From Allobosea sp. BK604 (GTDB lineage Bacteria > Pseudomonadota > Alphaproteobacteria > Rhizobiales > Beijerinckiaceae): 64,000 nucleotides of DNA. The notes below the pieces were generated by a model. The model was not told the DNA's origin. It was given only the letters and a program-made list of their open reading frames with translations, and searched no databases. The stretch covers positions 558,001 through 622,000 of the forward strand of contig NZ_SLZF01000003.1 of assembly GCF_004341515.1 (NCBI RefSeq), read 5' to 3'. Within the stretch, counting starts at the first letter, position 1. The number at the start of each line of letters is the position of its first letter. The position numbers and the translations under genes were made by a program. Positions 15,677-24,025 of the stretch are shown here, piece after piece.

Positions 15677-16507
15677 ATGCTCATCGCCCAGATCACCGAC
15701 CTGCATATCCGTCCGCTCGGCAAGCCGGCCTATCGCGTCTCGGAGACCAATGCGCTGACCGAGCGCGCGCTCGACGCCGTCGCCAATCTGCGCCCGCGCC
15801 CCGACGTCGTCGTCGTCACCGGCGACCTGACCGATTGCGGCCTCGCCGAGGAATATACGCTGCTGAAGCAGCTCTTGAGCCGGCTCGGAATTCCCACGCT
15901 GCTCCTGCCCGGCAACCATGATCGCAGGGAGACGCTGATCGATGGGCTCGATCTCGGCCCGCACGCCGTGCTCGAAGCCGGCTTCATCCAGTTCGTCGCC
16001 GATCTCGGCCCGATGCGCCTGATCGGCCTCGACACTCTGGTTCCCGGCCAGAGCTCCGGTGCGCTCTGCGAGGCCAGGCTCGCCCTTCTCGACAAGGCGC
16101 TCGATGGCGCCAACGGCAAGCCGGTCGCGATCTTCATGCATCACCCGCCGTTCAACTGCGGCATCCGCCATATGGACGCGATCCGCCTGCTCGACGGCGC
16201 CGAGGAATTCCGCGCCATCGTCGCCCGCCACCCCAACGTCGAACGCATCCTCTGCGGCCATCATCACCGGCCGATCCAGGCGCGCTATGCCGGCACCCTC
16301 GCGCAGATCGCGCCGAGCGTGACGCATCAGGTCACGCTCGACATCACCGATGACGGCGCCGCGACCTTCCACATGGAGCCGCCGGCCTATCTGCTGCATC
16401 ACTACAGCGAGGGCGCCGGGCTCGTCAGCCACATGGCCTATGTCGAGCGCTATCCCGGCCCCTATCCTTTCGTGCTCGATGCCGACTATCCCGGCGCACA
16501 TGCCTGA
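15677..16507 (+). CDS. GpdQ-like metallophosphodiesterase (class III PDE superfamily)
   Basis: Dinuclear metallophosphoesterase of 276 residues. The five family motifs are present: D-x-H in ITDLHI (about 6-11), GDLTDCG (GD-x-x-D, about 50-56), GNHDRRE (GNHD, about 80-86), MHHPP (about 155) and GHHHRP (GH-x-H, about 195). It resembles GpdQ and CpdA; the N-terminus MLIAQITDLHIRPLGKPAYR and the region HHPPFNCGIRHMDAI follow the glycerophosphodiesterase GpdQ closely in my memory of that family. Position directly after a Ugp-like importer fits hydrolysis of glycerophosphodiesters; a 3',5'-cyclic-nucleotide substrate is the alternative. The ATG at 15677 excludes a repeat-derived extension. Confidence 0.85.
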   Translation: MLIAQITDLHIRPLGKPAYRVSETNALTERALDAVANLRPRPDVVVVTGDLTDCGLAEEYTLLKQLLSRLGIPTLLLPGNHDRRETLIDGLDLGPHAVLEAGFIQFVADLGPMRLIGLDTLVPGQSSGALCEARLALLDKALDGANGKPVAIFMHHPPFNCGIRHMDAIRLLDGAEEFRAIVARHPNVERILCGHHHRPIQARYAGTLAQIAPSVTHQVTLDITDDGAATFHMEPPAYLLHHYSEGAGLVSHMAYVERYPGPYPFVLDADYPGAHA

Positions 16508-16648
16508 AGAGTGAAAGAAATTGACGGCGCCCGCCCTCAGCCATAGAGGCTAGCCGCCAGAAAGCCCTCATCCCGGGGAGCCGCTCAGGCGGCACCCCGG
16601 CATGGGGGCTGAACCGTTTCGGAAACGCGTGAAAAAAGGAGCGCGCCC

Positions 16649-18079
16649 ATGACCAGCTGGCCCATGCACGGCAAGATCACCGGTCCGATCGTGATGATCG
16701 GTTTCGGCTCCATCGGGCGCGGGACGCTGCCGCTGATCGAGCGCCATTTCGAGTACGATCGCAGCCGCTTCGTCGTGATCGATCCGCATGACAGCAACCG
16801 CGCCCTGCTCGACGAGCGCGGCATCCGCTTCATCCAGGAAGGCCTGACCAAGGAGAATTATCGCGCCGTGCTCGAGCCGCTGCTCACCGAGGGCGGTGGC
16901 CAGGGCTTCTGCGTCAACCTCTCGGTCGATACCGGCTCGCTCGACATCATGCAGCTCTGCTCGGAGCTCGGCGCGCTTTATATCGACACGGTCAACGAGC
17001 CCTGGCTCGGCTTCTATTTCGACCACAGCAAGGGCGCGGCCGAGCGTTCCAACTACGCGCTGCGCGAGATGACGATCGGTGCGAAGCACGCCCGCCCGGC
17101 CGGCACCACCACGGCGGTCTCCTGCTGCGGCGCCAATCCCGGCATGGTCTCCTGGTTCGTCAAGCAGGCCCTGCTGAACCTTGCCGCCGATCTCGGTCTG
17201 CAGACGCCCGAACCCAAGACCCGCGCCGAATGGGGCGCCTTGATGCAGCAGGTCGGCGTCAAGGGCATCCATATCGCCGAGCGCGACACCCAGCGCGCCA
17301 AGCATCCCAAGCCGCGCGACGTCTTCGTCAACACCTGGTCGGTCGAGGGCTTCGTCTCAGAGGGCATGCAGCCGGCCGAGCTCGGCTGGGGCACGCACGA
17401 GAACTGGATGCCTGAGAACGGTCGCACCCACGAGGCCGGCTGCCAGGCCGCGATCTACCTGCTCCAGCCCGGCGCCAACACCCGCGTCCGCACCTGGTGC
17501 CCGACTCCGGGAGCGCAATACGGCTTCCTCGTCACCCATAACGAGGCGATCTCGATCTCGGATTATTTCACCGTGCGCGACGGCAAAGCCGTCTACCGGC
17601 CGACCTGCCACTACGCCTACCACCCGGCCAACGACGCCGTGCTCTCGCTGCACGAGATGTTCGGCAATGGCGGCAATGTCCAGGAGCAGCAGCACATCCT
17701 CGAGGAGAACGAGATCGTCGACGGCATCGACGAGCTCGGCGTCCTGCTCTACGGCCACGGCAAGAATGCCTACTGGTACGGCTCGCAGCTCTCGGTCGAG
17801 GAGACCCGCCGCATCGCCCCCTACCAGAACGCGACTGGCATGCAGGTGACCTCGGCCGTGCTCGCCGGCATGGTCTGGGCCCTCGAGAACCCGAATGCCG
17901 GCATCGTCGAGGCCGACGAGATCGATTTCCGCCGCTGTCTCGAAGTGCAGTTGCCCTATCTCGGCCCGGTCGTCGGTGTCTACACCGACTGGACTCCGCT
18001 CGATGGCCGCCCCGGCTTCTTCCCGGAGGACCTCGACACCAGCGATCCCTGGCAGTTCAGGAACATCCTGGTGCGCTGA
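16649..18079 (+). CDS. hss: Homospermidine synthase
   Basis: NAD-dependent enzyme of 476 residues that joins two putrescines to sym-homospermidine, a major polyamine of alphaproteobacteria. The Rossmann nucleotide site is VMIGFGSIGRGTLPLIERH at about residues 16-34. Further hallmarks of bacterial HSS are NLSVDTGSLDIMQLCSELGALYIDTVNEPW (about 89-118, in pieces), CCGANPGMVSWFVKQAL and CHYAYHPANDAVLSLHEM. AAAAAAGGAG-type ribosome-binding site upstream. It uses the putrescine made by the decarboxylase at 10408, though they are separate transcription units with transporter genes between. Confidence 0.95.
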   Translation: MTSWPMHGKITGPIVMIGFGSIGRGTLPLIERHFEYDRSRFVVIDPHDSNRALLDERGIRFIQEGLTKENYRAVLEPLLTEGGGQGFCVNLSVDTGSLDIMQLCSELGALYIDTVNEPWLGFYFDHSKGAAERSNYALREMTIGAKHARPAGTTTAVSCCGANPGMVSWFVKQALLNLAADLGLQTPEPKTRAEWGALMQQVGVKGIHIAERDTQRAKHPKPRDVFVNTWSVEGFVSEGMQPAELGWGTHENWMPENGRTHEAGCQAAIYLLQPGANTRVRTWCPTPGAQYGFLVTHNEAISISDYFTVRDGKAVYRPTCHYAYHPANDAVLSLHEMFGNGGNVQEQQHILEENEIVDGIDELGVLLYGHGKNAYWYGSQLSVEETRRIAPYQNATGMQVTSAVLAGMVWALENPNAGIVEADEIDFRRCLEVQLPYLGPVVGVYTDWTPLDGRPGFFPEDLDTSDPWQFRNILVR

Positions 18080-18114
18080 GAGCGCGCGCGACTCCACGGA
18101 TCGTCCATTATCGG

Positions 18115-18150
18115 AAAGGGAGGGTTTGGCGCGGCCAGACCCTCCCTTTC
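18115..18150 (+). terminator. Rho-independent terminator after hss
   Basis: AAAGGGAGGGTTTGG (18115-18129) pairs with CCAGACCCTCCCTTT around a short GC loop with one mismatch, followed by CGTTATTTTGAT. It resembles the hairpin at 29952-29980, so it may also be a dispersed palindrome. Confidence 0.7.
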
Positions 18151-18178
18151 GTTATTTTGATCGATCGCCGGCGCCATC

Positions 18179-20530
18179 TCAGTCGCGCTGGTGAATCAGC
18201 CTCCAGATCGCCTGCGGGGTCGCCGGCATGTCGACATGCCGCACGCCATAGGGTGCGAGCGCATCGACGATCGCGTTCATCACCGAGGGCAGCGAGCCGG
18301 CGCAGCCGGCCTCGCCGCAGCCCTTGGCGCCGACCGGATTGGTCGCGGTCGGGATGCCCTGGCTCATGAACGAGAAGAACGGCACATCCGCAGCGCGCGG
18401 CATCGCGTAGTCCATGTAGGAGCCGGTCATGAGCTGGCCGGATTCGTCATAGGCCGTCATCTCATAGATCGCCTGGCCGATGCCCTGGACGACGCCGCCA
18501 TGGAGCTGGCCCTCGACGATCATCGGGTTCACCAGCGTCCCGAAATCATTGACCATGAAGTAGCTGGCGATCTCGATCTGTCCGGTCTCCGGATCGATCT
18601 CGACCTCAGCGACATGGCAGCCATTGGGATAGGCCGATGGCGCCGCCTTGAAGACATGGTCGACATCCAGCGTCTGCGGCAGCCCCTCGGGCAGGGCCGG
18701 CCCCGTCCGCAGCCTCGCGGCGAGTTCCATGATGCCGATCGAGCGGTCGGTCCCGGCGATGGTGAAGCGGCCCCGCAGGAATTCGATATCGGCGACAGCC
18801 GCTTCGAGAAGATGCGCAGCCGCGGCCTTGCCCTTCTCGATGACGCGGTCACCCGCTTCCATGATCGCCGAGCCGCTCGCCATGATCGATTTCGAGCCAC
18901 CCGTCCCGCCGCCGGCGATCAGCCGATCGCTATCGCCCTGCACGAGACGGATCTTGTCGAAGGGCACGCCGAGCTTGCTCGTCAGCACCTGCGCGAAGGG
19001 CGTCCAATGGCCCTGGCCATAATCGAGCGTGCCGGTGACGATGGTGACGCTGCCATCAGCCTCGAAATGCAGGCCGCCCATCTCGTTGCTCGGCGGCCCG
19101 GTCACCTCGAGATAGCAACCGATGCCGCGGCCGCGCAGCTTGCCGGCCTTCTGGCTGCCGCGAAGCCGCGTTCTGTAGCCGCCCCAATCGGCAACTTCGA
19201 GGGCCTGCGCGAGCAGCGCGGGGAAGTCGCCGCTGTCATATTTCGTGCCGACCGGGGTCGTCCAGGGCAGCTGCTTCGGCGCGATCAGGTTGCGCCGCCT
19301 GAGCGCCGCCTTGTCGATCCCCATTTCCGCGGCGGCGGTGTCGATCAGCCGCTCCATGAAGTAGTTCCCTTCCGGACGGCCGGCACCGCGATAGGCCGCG
19401 ATCGGCACCGTATTGGTAACCACGCATTTGGTCTGCACCTCGACCAGCGGCGTGCGGTACATGCCGACGCTGTTCTTGCCGAGATTCATCGTCGCCATCA
19501 TCGGCCCGAAGGGCGTGAGATAGCCGCCCATATTGCCGATGCCCGTAAAGCGTGTCGCCAGGAAGGTGCCGCGCGCGTCGAGCGCGAGCTCGGCCTCGAA
19601 GACCATGTCGCGACCGTGATAATCCGAAACGAAGCTCTCTGACCGCTGGTCGGTCCATTTCACCGGCTTCTTGAGAACACGCGCCGCATGCAGCAGCACG
19701 ACATATTCGGGGAACACCGAAGACTTCATGCCGAAGGAGCCGCCGACATGGCCGGTGACCAGGCGCATCCGCTCCTGCTGGACACCCATCGCCGCCGCGA
19801 GGTTGTTGCGCATGCCGAAAGCGCCCTGGCTCGCCGCGTGCAGCGTGTAGCGCTTGCTCTTGCGATCGTACGCGCCGACGGCGGAACGCGGCTCCATCGC
19901 GTTCACCACGACGCGGTTATTGACGATGCGGAGCCTGGTGACATGGGCGGCGCCGGCAAAGGCGGCCGCGACCTTCCCGGCATCGCCATAGTGGAAGTCG
20001 AGGATGACGTTATCGGGAACATCGTCATAGAGCTGTGGCGCGCCGGGAGCGATCGCCTCCTCCCCCGTCGTGACGGCGGGCAGGACCTCGATATCGAGCG
20101 CCACGGCCTCGGCGGCGTCGCGCGCCTGAACGGCGGTCCGGGCCACGACGGCCGCCACCGGATCACCGACGAAACGGACCTTGTCGGTCGCCAGCGCCTG
20201 GCGGACAGGCTTCTTGATCGGCGTGCCGTCGCGGTTGGGAAAGTCGATCTGGCATTTCAGCAGCCCATAGCCCTGGCCCTCGAGATCGGACGCCGTATAG
20301 ACCGCGACGACGCCCTTCATGGCTTTGGCGGCTGAGATATCGATGCCGCGGATCACGCCATGCGCATGCGGGCTGCGCACGAAGGCGGCGTAGAGCTGGC
20401 CCTCGAGTGACACGTCGTCGGTGTAGCGCCCCTCGCCGCGCACCAGGACCGGGTCCTCATTGCGCGGGACCGGCTGGCCGACACCGAATTTCATGATGGA
20501 GAGGTCGTCTGGGGACATGCGCATATTCAT
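18179..20530 (-). CDS. Xanthine-dehydrogenase-family molybdopterin-binding subunit (form II CoxL-like), orphan
   Basis: Large molybdenum-hydroxylase subunit of 783 residues, normal length for CoxL. The active-site loop reads AYRGAGRPEG (about residue 370), which marks the form II (putative, non-CO) branch; true CO dehydrogenase has AYRCSFR. The base glutamate is in GAKGCGEAGCAGSLPSV (about 735-751). Residues 14-120 form the aldehyde-oxidase a/b hammerhead (GQPVPRNEDPVLVRGEGRYTDD). No medium (FAD) or small (2Fe-2S) subunit gene adjoins, so its electron-transfer partners are missing here or encoded elsewhere. The start could be at MSPDD or MKFGVG a few codons in. Substrate unknown. Confidence 0.87.
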   Translation of the reverse strand: MNMRMSPDDLSIMKFGVGQPVPRNEDPVLVRGEGRYTDDVSLEGQLYAAFVRSPHAHGVIRGIDISAAKAMKGVVAVYTASDLEGQGYGLLKCQIDFPNRDGTPIKKPVRQALATDKVRFVGDPVAAVVARTAVQARDAAEAVALDIEVLPAVTTGEEAIAPGAPQLYDDVPDNVILDFHYGDAGKVAAAFAGAAHVTRLRIVNNRVVVNAMEPRSAVGAYDRKSKRYTLHAASQGAFGMRNNLAAAMGVQQERMRLVTGHVGGSFGMKSSVFPEYVVLLHAARVLKKPVKWTDQRSESFVSDYHGRDMVFEAELALDARGTFLATRFTGIGNMGGYLTPFGPMMATMNLGKNSVGMYRTPLVEVQTKCVVTNTVPIAAYRGAGRPEGNYFMERLIDTAAAEMGIDKAALRRRNLIAPKQLPWTTPVGTKYDSGDFPALLAQALEVADWGGYRTRLRGSQKAGKLRGRGIGCYLEVTGPPSNEMGGLHFEADGSVTIVTGTLDYGQGHWTPFAQVLTSKLGVPFDKIRLVQGDSDRLIAGGGTGGSKSIMASGSAIMEAGDRVIEKGKAAAAHLLEAAVADIEFLRGRFTIAGTDRSIGIMELAARLRTGPALPEGLPQTLDVDHVFKAAPSAYPNGCHVAEVEIDPETGQIEIASYFMVNDFGTLVNPMIVEGQLHGGVVQGIGQAIYEMTAYDESGQLMTGSYMDYAMPRAADVPFFSFMSQGIPTATNPVGAKGCGEAGCAGSLPSVMNAIVDALAPYGVRHVDMPATPQAIWRLIHQRD

Positions 20531-20651
20531 GACGAGGTACCGCGATCAAGGCCTGCACTGGTCGGCAGGCAATCACCCTATAGTGCCTCAAAAGGCTGGC
20601 GCCCCGCCTTGCGGATGTCGCATGGGCGATATCCTCATGGGGATCAGCGTC

Positions 20652-20753
20652 TACCGCATTTTCGAGCGAAATAGGCACCGGTTCGCGGAAGGAACGCGAT
20701 AAATCAAAAGCCTGGAGAATTTTCGCGCTTCGAGGAAACGCGGAAGTTCTCTA
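20652..20753. repeat. Family-A MITE-like element, diverged copy
   Basis: Starts TACCGCATTTTCGAGCG and ends GGAAGTTCTCTA. It shares its right-hand TA with the left end of the neighbouring full copy, so two elements lie head to tail. Confidence 0.65.
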
Positions 20754-20855
20754 GAGCATTTTCGAGCGAAGTGGATACCGGTTCGCGTGAAGAAAATGCG
20801 TCAAAACAAGTAGATAGAGAATTTTCGCGGTTCGAAGAAACGCGGAAATGCTCTA
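20752..20855. repeat. Family-A MITE-like element, full copy (104 bp)
   Basis: Begins TAGAGCATTTTCG and ends GGAAATGCTCTA, giving 10-bp inverted termini (TAGAGCATTT and AAATGCTCTA). The interior has GTTCGCGTGAAGAAAATGCG and a second palindromic arm. The same 104-bp layout recurs inverted at 56132-56235. Its right edge provides the TAG stop codon (20853-20855) of the minus-strand TPR gene. Confidence 0.75.
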
Positions 20856-23009
20856 GTAGCGATTGATCCGCATCACGTCATCGATCGCCGCCAGGCCTGA
20901 CTGCGCCTGCGCTGAGCCATTGGCGCGGTAGAGCGCGCGAAACACCTTGCGCGCGTCGCCATACCGCCCGAGGTTGAAGTAGGACCAGCCGCGCAGCATC
21001 ATCAGGTCCGTGGTCTCAGGCGCGTAGCGTGCGCGCTCCTCCAATGTCACCAGGGCCGCGTTGTAGTTCTTGGCGTCGTAGAGCGCGTAGAAGCGCTCGG
21101 ACAGAAGAAGTGCCGTCATGTCCTGGCGGCGCGCCGGGGCGATCGGCGCCAGTGTAGCCGAGGCGATGGCGTCTGCGGTGAGCCCCTGCTGCAGCTGCGC
21201 ATAGACCTTCCCCGCCGCTGCATCCTGGACGACAGCGGCCGAGCCTGTGCGCAAGGCCGCCTCGAACGCTTCGGCCGCCGCGGCCGGGCGCTTGAGATTG
21301 AGCAGGCACCACCCTCGCGCCAGGGCGGCCGCGCCGGTGCCGCCGCCACCGCAGGTTCCGCCGGCCACGCGAACACGTGGCGACTGCGCGGCAGCTCGCT
21401 CCGGAGCCCTGTCCGCGCTGCGCTCGACCGGCCTTGTCTCCTCTGCTCTCGCAACTGCTTCCCGCCTCGTGAGCGGCAAGGGCTCACGGCTGGCGATCGC
21501 CGGCGGCTCGGCGTCAGGACGAGGCGTCTCCGGCCGGGACAACGGAGCCTGGCGGGCGCCAGGCCGGAGAATATCGGCGATGCGCCGCGAGCGCGGCCCC
21601 CATTCGGCGACCAGCTCGCGCAATCCTGCCTGGTCGCGCAGACGCTGGCGCGTGAGTGCGAGCCCATAGGCGGCCTGCTCCAGCCCGCGATCCCAGGCGA
21701 GCGCGGTCTCGAACCAGGTCTTGGCCGCGGCGGTCTGGCCGGAATTATAGGCGTACCAGCCGAGCCCGCTCGCCCCCGAGGCGTAGCGCTCGGCACTCAC
21801 CGTCTTGGCGATACGGCCGAGGACAGTCGGGTCGAGACGGGGCGGCGGATCCTGCGCGATCAGGGACGTCGCCGCGTCGAGATAGGCCTTGCGATTGGCG
21901 GCCTCGGCCTGCAGCCATTGCGAGCCGAGCTCTTCCGCCTGTTGGTGATCCCTGGCCGCGCTGAGTGCGAGCACGGCGCCCTCTGCCGCCTTGGCCCCAC
22001 CATTGCGGGCGAGCGACGTCTTGAACCAGGTCGTCGCCTTGGCCGGGTCATTATGCCGGAGCGCATAGAAACCAAGCAGCGTCGCATCGTCAGGCGTGCT
22101 CGCAGCTCCGGCAAGCGCCTCGATCCGGGCGATTTCCTCGGGCGTGGCGCTGAGGGAAGGCTCCTCGGCCGCCTTGCCGATATGCCGGCGCGCGAGATCG
22201 TCGCGAATGCTGGAGAATTCACCTGAGCGCTCCTGCCCAAGCAGCGCGATCGTCATCTCCTCCGGCAATGCCAGCAGGGCCTTCTGCATCGTCGCCAGCC
22301 GGTCGGCCGGGTTGGGGCAGTTGGTGAGGACATAGGAATAGGCGTCGCGGGCGCGATCGGCGCGCTTGGTCTGGACGAATGCATCGGCCACGCGCCAGAG
22401 CGCGTCGACATTGGCACATGTCAGCAGCGCCGGCGTCTCGGTGCCGATCCGGATCACCTGCTCCCATTGCCGCGCATTCGAGGCGTTGACGAGCCGCTGC
22501 GCCGCCTCGGCCGTGTCGAGCTGCTGGACGAGGTCGGGGGGCGGCTGCCAGTTCGGATCGGCGGTGCTGCGCTGGGCGATCGCCGCTCTCGCCTCGCTGA
22601 ATTTGCCTTCGCCGAACAGGCTCCACATGCGTGCGAGCTCGGGATCGCCCGTCGACACGGGCGCGGTCAGGTCCGTCGGCGGCTTCCATTCCGGATAGAG
22701 CGCGCGCAGCCGCGCCATCTCCGCCTCAAGCCGTCTGGTATCGCCCTGCGTCGCGAAATAGCGCAGGGCGCTTTCATCGACCACGGGAGGCGGCGAGGGC
22801 TGCCCTGGCGCGCCGGCAGGCGGGCGTGGCGTCTGGGCCAGCTCGACCTCGGGCTGCGGCTTTTCGGCAGGCGGCTTTCCCTGCGCGAAGGCTGTCCTGA
22901 CAACCGCCTGGAATTCCGGCGAGACCAATTGCTCATGGCCATAGCGCCCGAGGGCGTAGAACAGGCCGCCCGAAGCTGCGGCAATGAGCAGGACCGCCTT
23001 CACATGCAT
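20853..23009 (-). CDS. Cellulose-cluster TPR protein with N-terminal membrane anchor
   Basis: Protein of 718 residues. One hydrophobic segment at residues 4-20 (AVLLIAAASGGLFYALGRYG) anchors it or acts as a signal. A Pro-rich stretch (about 45-75) is followed by many TPR-like helical repeats, for example DDATLLGFYALRHNDPAKATTWFKTSLARNGGAKAAEGAVL, and again after a second low-complexity, Arg/Pro-rich linker (about 490-550). It occupies the place of BcsC but is much shorter and shows no C-terminal beta-barrel. Last gene of the bcs operon, overlapping the end of bcsZ by 10 bp. Probably a periplasmic scaffold for cellulose export; function inferred from position. The stop codon is supplied by a repeat. 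Confidence 0.75.
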   Translation of the reverse strand: MHVKAVLLIAAASGGLFYALGRYGHEQLVSPEFQAVVRTAFAQGKPPAEKPQPEVELAQTPRPPAGAPGQPSPPPVVDESALRYFATQGDTRRLEAEMARLRALYPEWKPPTDLTAPVSTGDPELARMWSLFGEGKFSEARAAIAQRSTADPNWQPPPDLVQQLDTAEAAQRLVNASNARQWEQVIRIGTETPALLTCANVDALWRVADAFVQTKRADRARDAYSYVLTNCPNPADRLATMQKALLALPEEMTIALLGQERSGEFSSIRDDLARRHIGKAAEEPSLSATPEEIARIEALAGAASTPDDATLLGFYALRHNDPAKATTWFKTSLARNGGAKAAEGAVLALSAARDHQQAEELGSQWLQAEAANRKAYLDAATSLIAQDPPPRLDPTVLGRIAKTVSAERYASGASGLGWYAYNSGQTAAAKTWFETALAWDRGLEQAAYGLALTRQRLRDQAGLRELVAEWGPRSRRIADILRPGARQAPLSRPETPRPDAEPPAIASREPLPLTRREAVARAEETRPVERSADRAPERAAAQSPRVRVAGGTCGGGGTGAAALARGWCLLNLKRPAAAAEAFEAALRTGSAAVVQDAAAGKVYAQLQQGLTADAIASATLAPIAPARRQDMTALLLSERFYALYDAKNYNAALVTLEERARYAPETTDLMMLRGWSYFNLGRYGDARKVFRALYRANGSAQAQSGLAAIDDVMRINRY

Positions 23010-24025
23010 CGTGGATACCTCTCGGTCAGCAGCGAGAGGGCGAGCAAATGCAGCGTCGATGGATAATAGGCCGTCGGCTCGAACGTCTTGAGCTCGGCCG
23101 GGATTGCCGTCCCGTCGAGCGCGCAGGCGATGCTCGCGGCCAGAATGCGGTAGCCCGGATCAGGCAATTGCTCCACCGCCCGGCCGCTGCGGACATCGAT
23201 TGTGGCGGTACCGGAGGACCAGGCGCTGCGGATCGGCGCGAAACGCCCCGGCTCGGCGTGGCCCGCGCGCAGGAGATAGAGCGGAATCCTAATGGCGTTG
23301 TAGCTGAATTGCGCCGGAAAGCCCTCGGCTGGCTTGGGCTCCGCCTTGACCGAGAGCCAATCCGCCGGCGGCGTCTTGGTCTTCGCCACTGCATCGAGCA
23401 GCTTCAGGCCAGTGGCCTGGACCTGCAGCCAGCTGCCGTCTTCCGTGAGCTGCGCGAGGACGGGAAAGGCCTCGAAGATCCAGTAGGACGGGTTGACCAC
23501 GGGGCCGTCGGCACGCTCCTTCTCGCCAAAGCCCTGCGCGCCGGGCATCAGCCAGGTCTCACCCTTGCGCTTCAGCAGCCCGACCTTGGCCAGCGAGCGC
23601 GCGAGCTGGCGGGCTGCGGCGGTGTAGCTCGGCATGTTCCAGCCGGAGCCAGCGCGGGCCAGCGCATAGGCGATCAGCAGGTCGCCGTCGCTCGCATTGT
23701 TGATGTCGGTGATATGGGGCGATGCGCCCGGATCCCAGCGCCAGGCCGCGAGCCCATCGTCGCGGATCAGCAATTCGGTTCGGGTGAAGGCGAGGATGCG
23801 GGCGAAGGTGGTCCGGTCGCCGGCGAGATAGGCCAGCAGCAGGCCGTAGCCCTGGCTTTCGCTATGGCTGATATTGCCGTTGGCGTCGTCGACGACGCGG
23901 CCATCCGGCATGACGAATTTCTCTCGGTAGAGCTGCCAGGCTTCGGCGGGAACCGTCGCCTGCGCTGGTAGCGCCATCGCAAGAGCCAACATCGCTGCGA
24001 CGAAGGTTGCCAAAGCTCTGATCAT
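23000..24025 (-). CDS. bcsZ: Periplasmic endoglucanase, glycoside hydrolase family 8
   Basis: GH8 cellulase of 341 residues that trims nascent cellulose during export. The signal peptide is MIRALATFVAAMLALAMALPAQA. The catalytic acid lies in NGNISHSESQGYGLLLAYLAGD (Glu near residue 54), with DGLAAWRWDPG and DINNASDGDLLIAYALARAG (about 98-120) forming the substrate cleft and general-base region, and NPSYWIFEAFP near 160. ATG 24025 overlaps the bcsB stop by 4 bp; the open frame upstream of it lies inside bcsB and is discarded. Confidence 0.9.
   Translation of the reverse strand: MIRALATFVAAMLALAMALPAQATVPAEAWQLYREKFVMPDGRVVDDANGNISHSESQGYGLLLAYLAGDRTTFARILAFTRTELLIRDDGLAAWRWDPGASPHITDINNASDGDLLIAYALARAGSGWNMPSYTAAARQLARSLAKVGLLKRKGETWLMPGAQGFGEKERADGPVVNPSYWIFEAFPVLAQLTEDGSWLQVQATGLKLLDAVAKTKTPPADWLSVKAEPKPAEGFPAQFSYNAIRIPLYLLRAGHAEPGRFAPIRSAWSSGTATIDVRSGRAVEQLPDPGYRILAASIACALDGTAIPAELKTFEPTAYYPSTLHLLALSLLTERYPRCM

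Noticed and set aside
13930-15723. 597-codon minus-strand open frame over the permease and binding-protein genes
   Set aside because: Antisense shadow at high GC; low-complexity product, no start signal.
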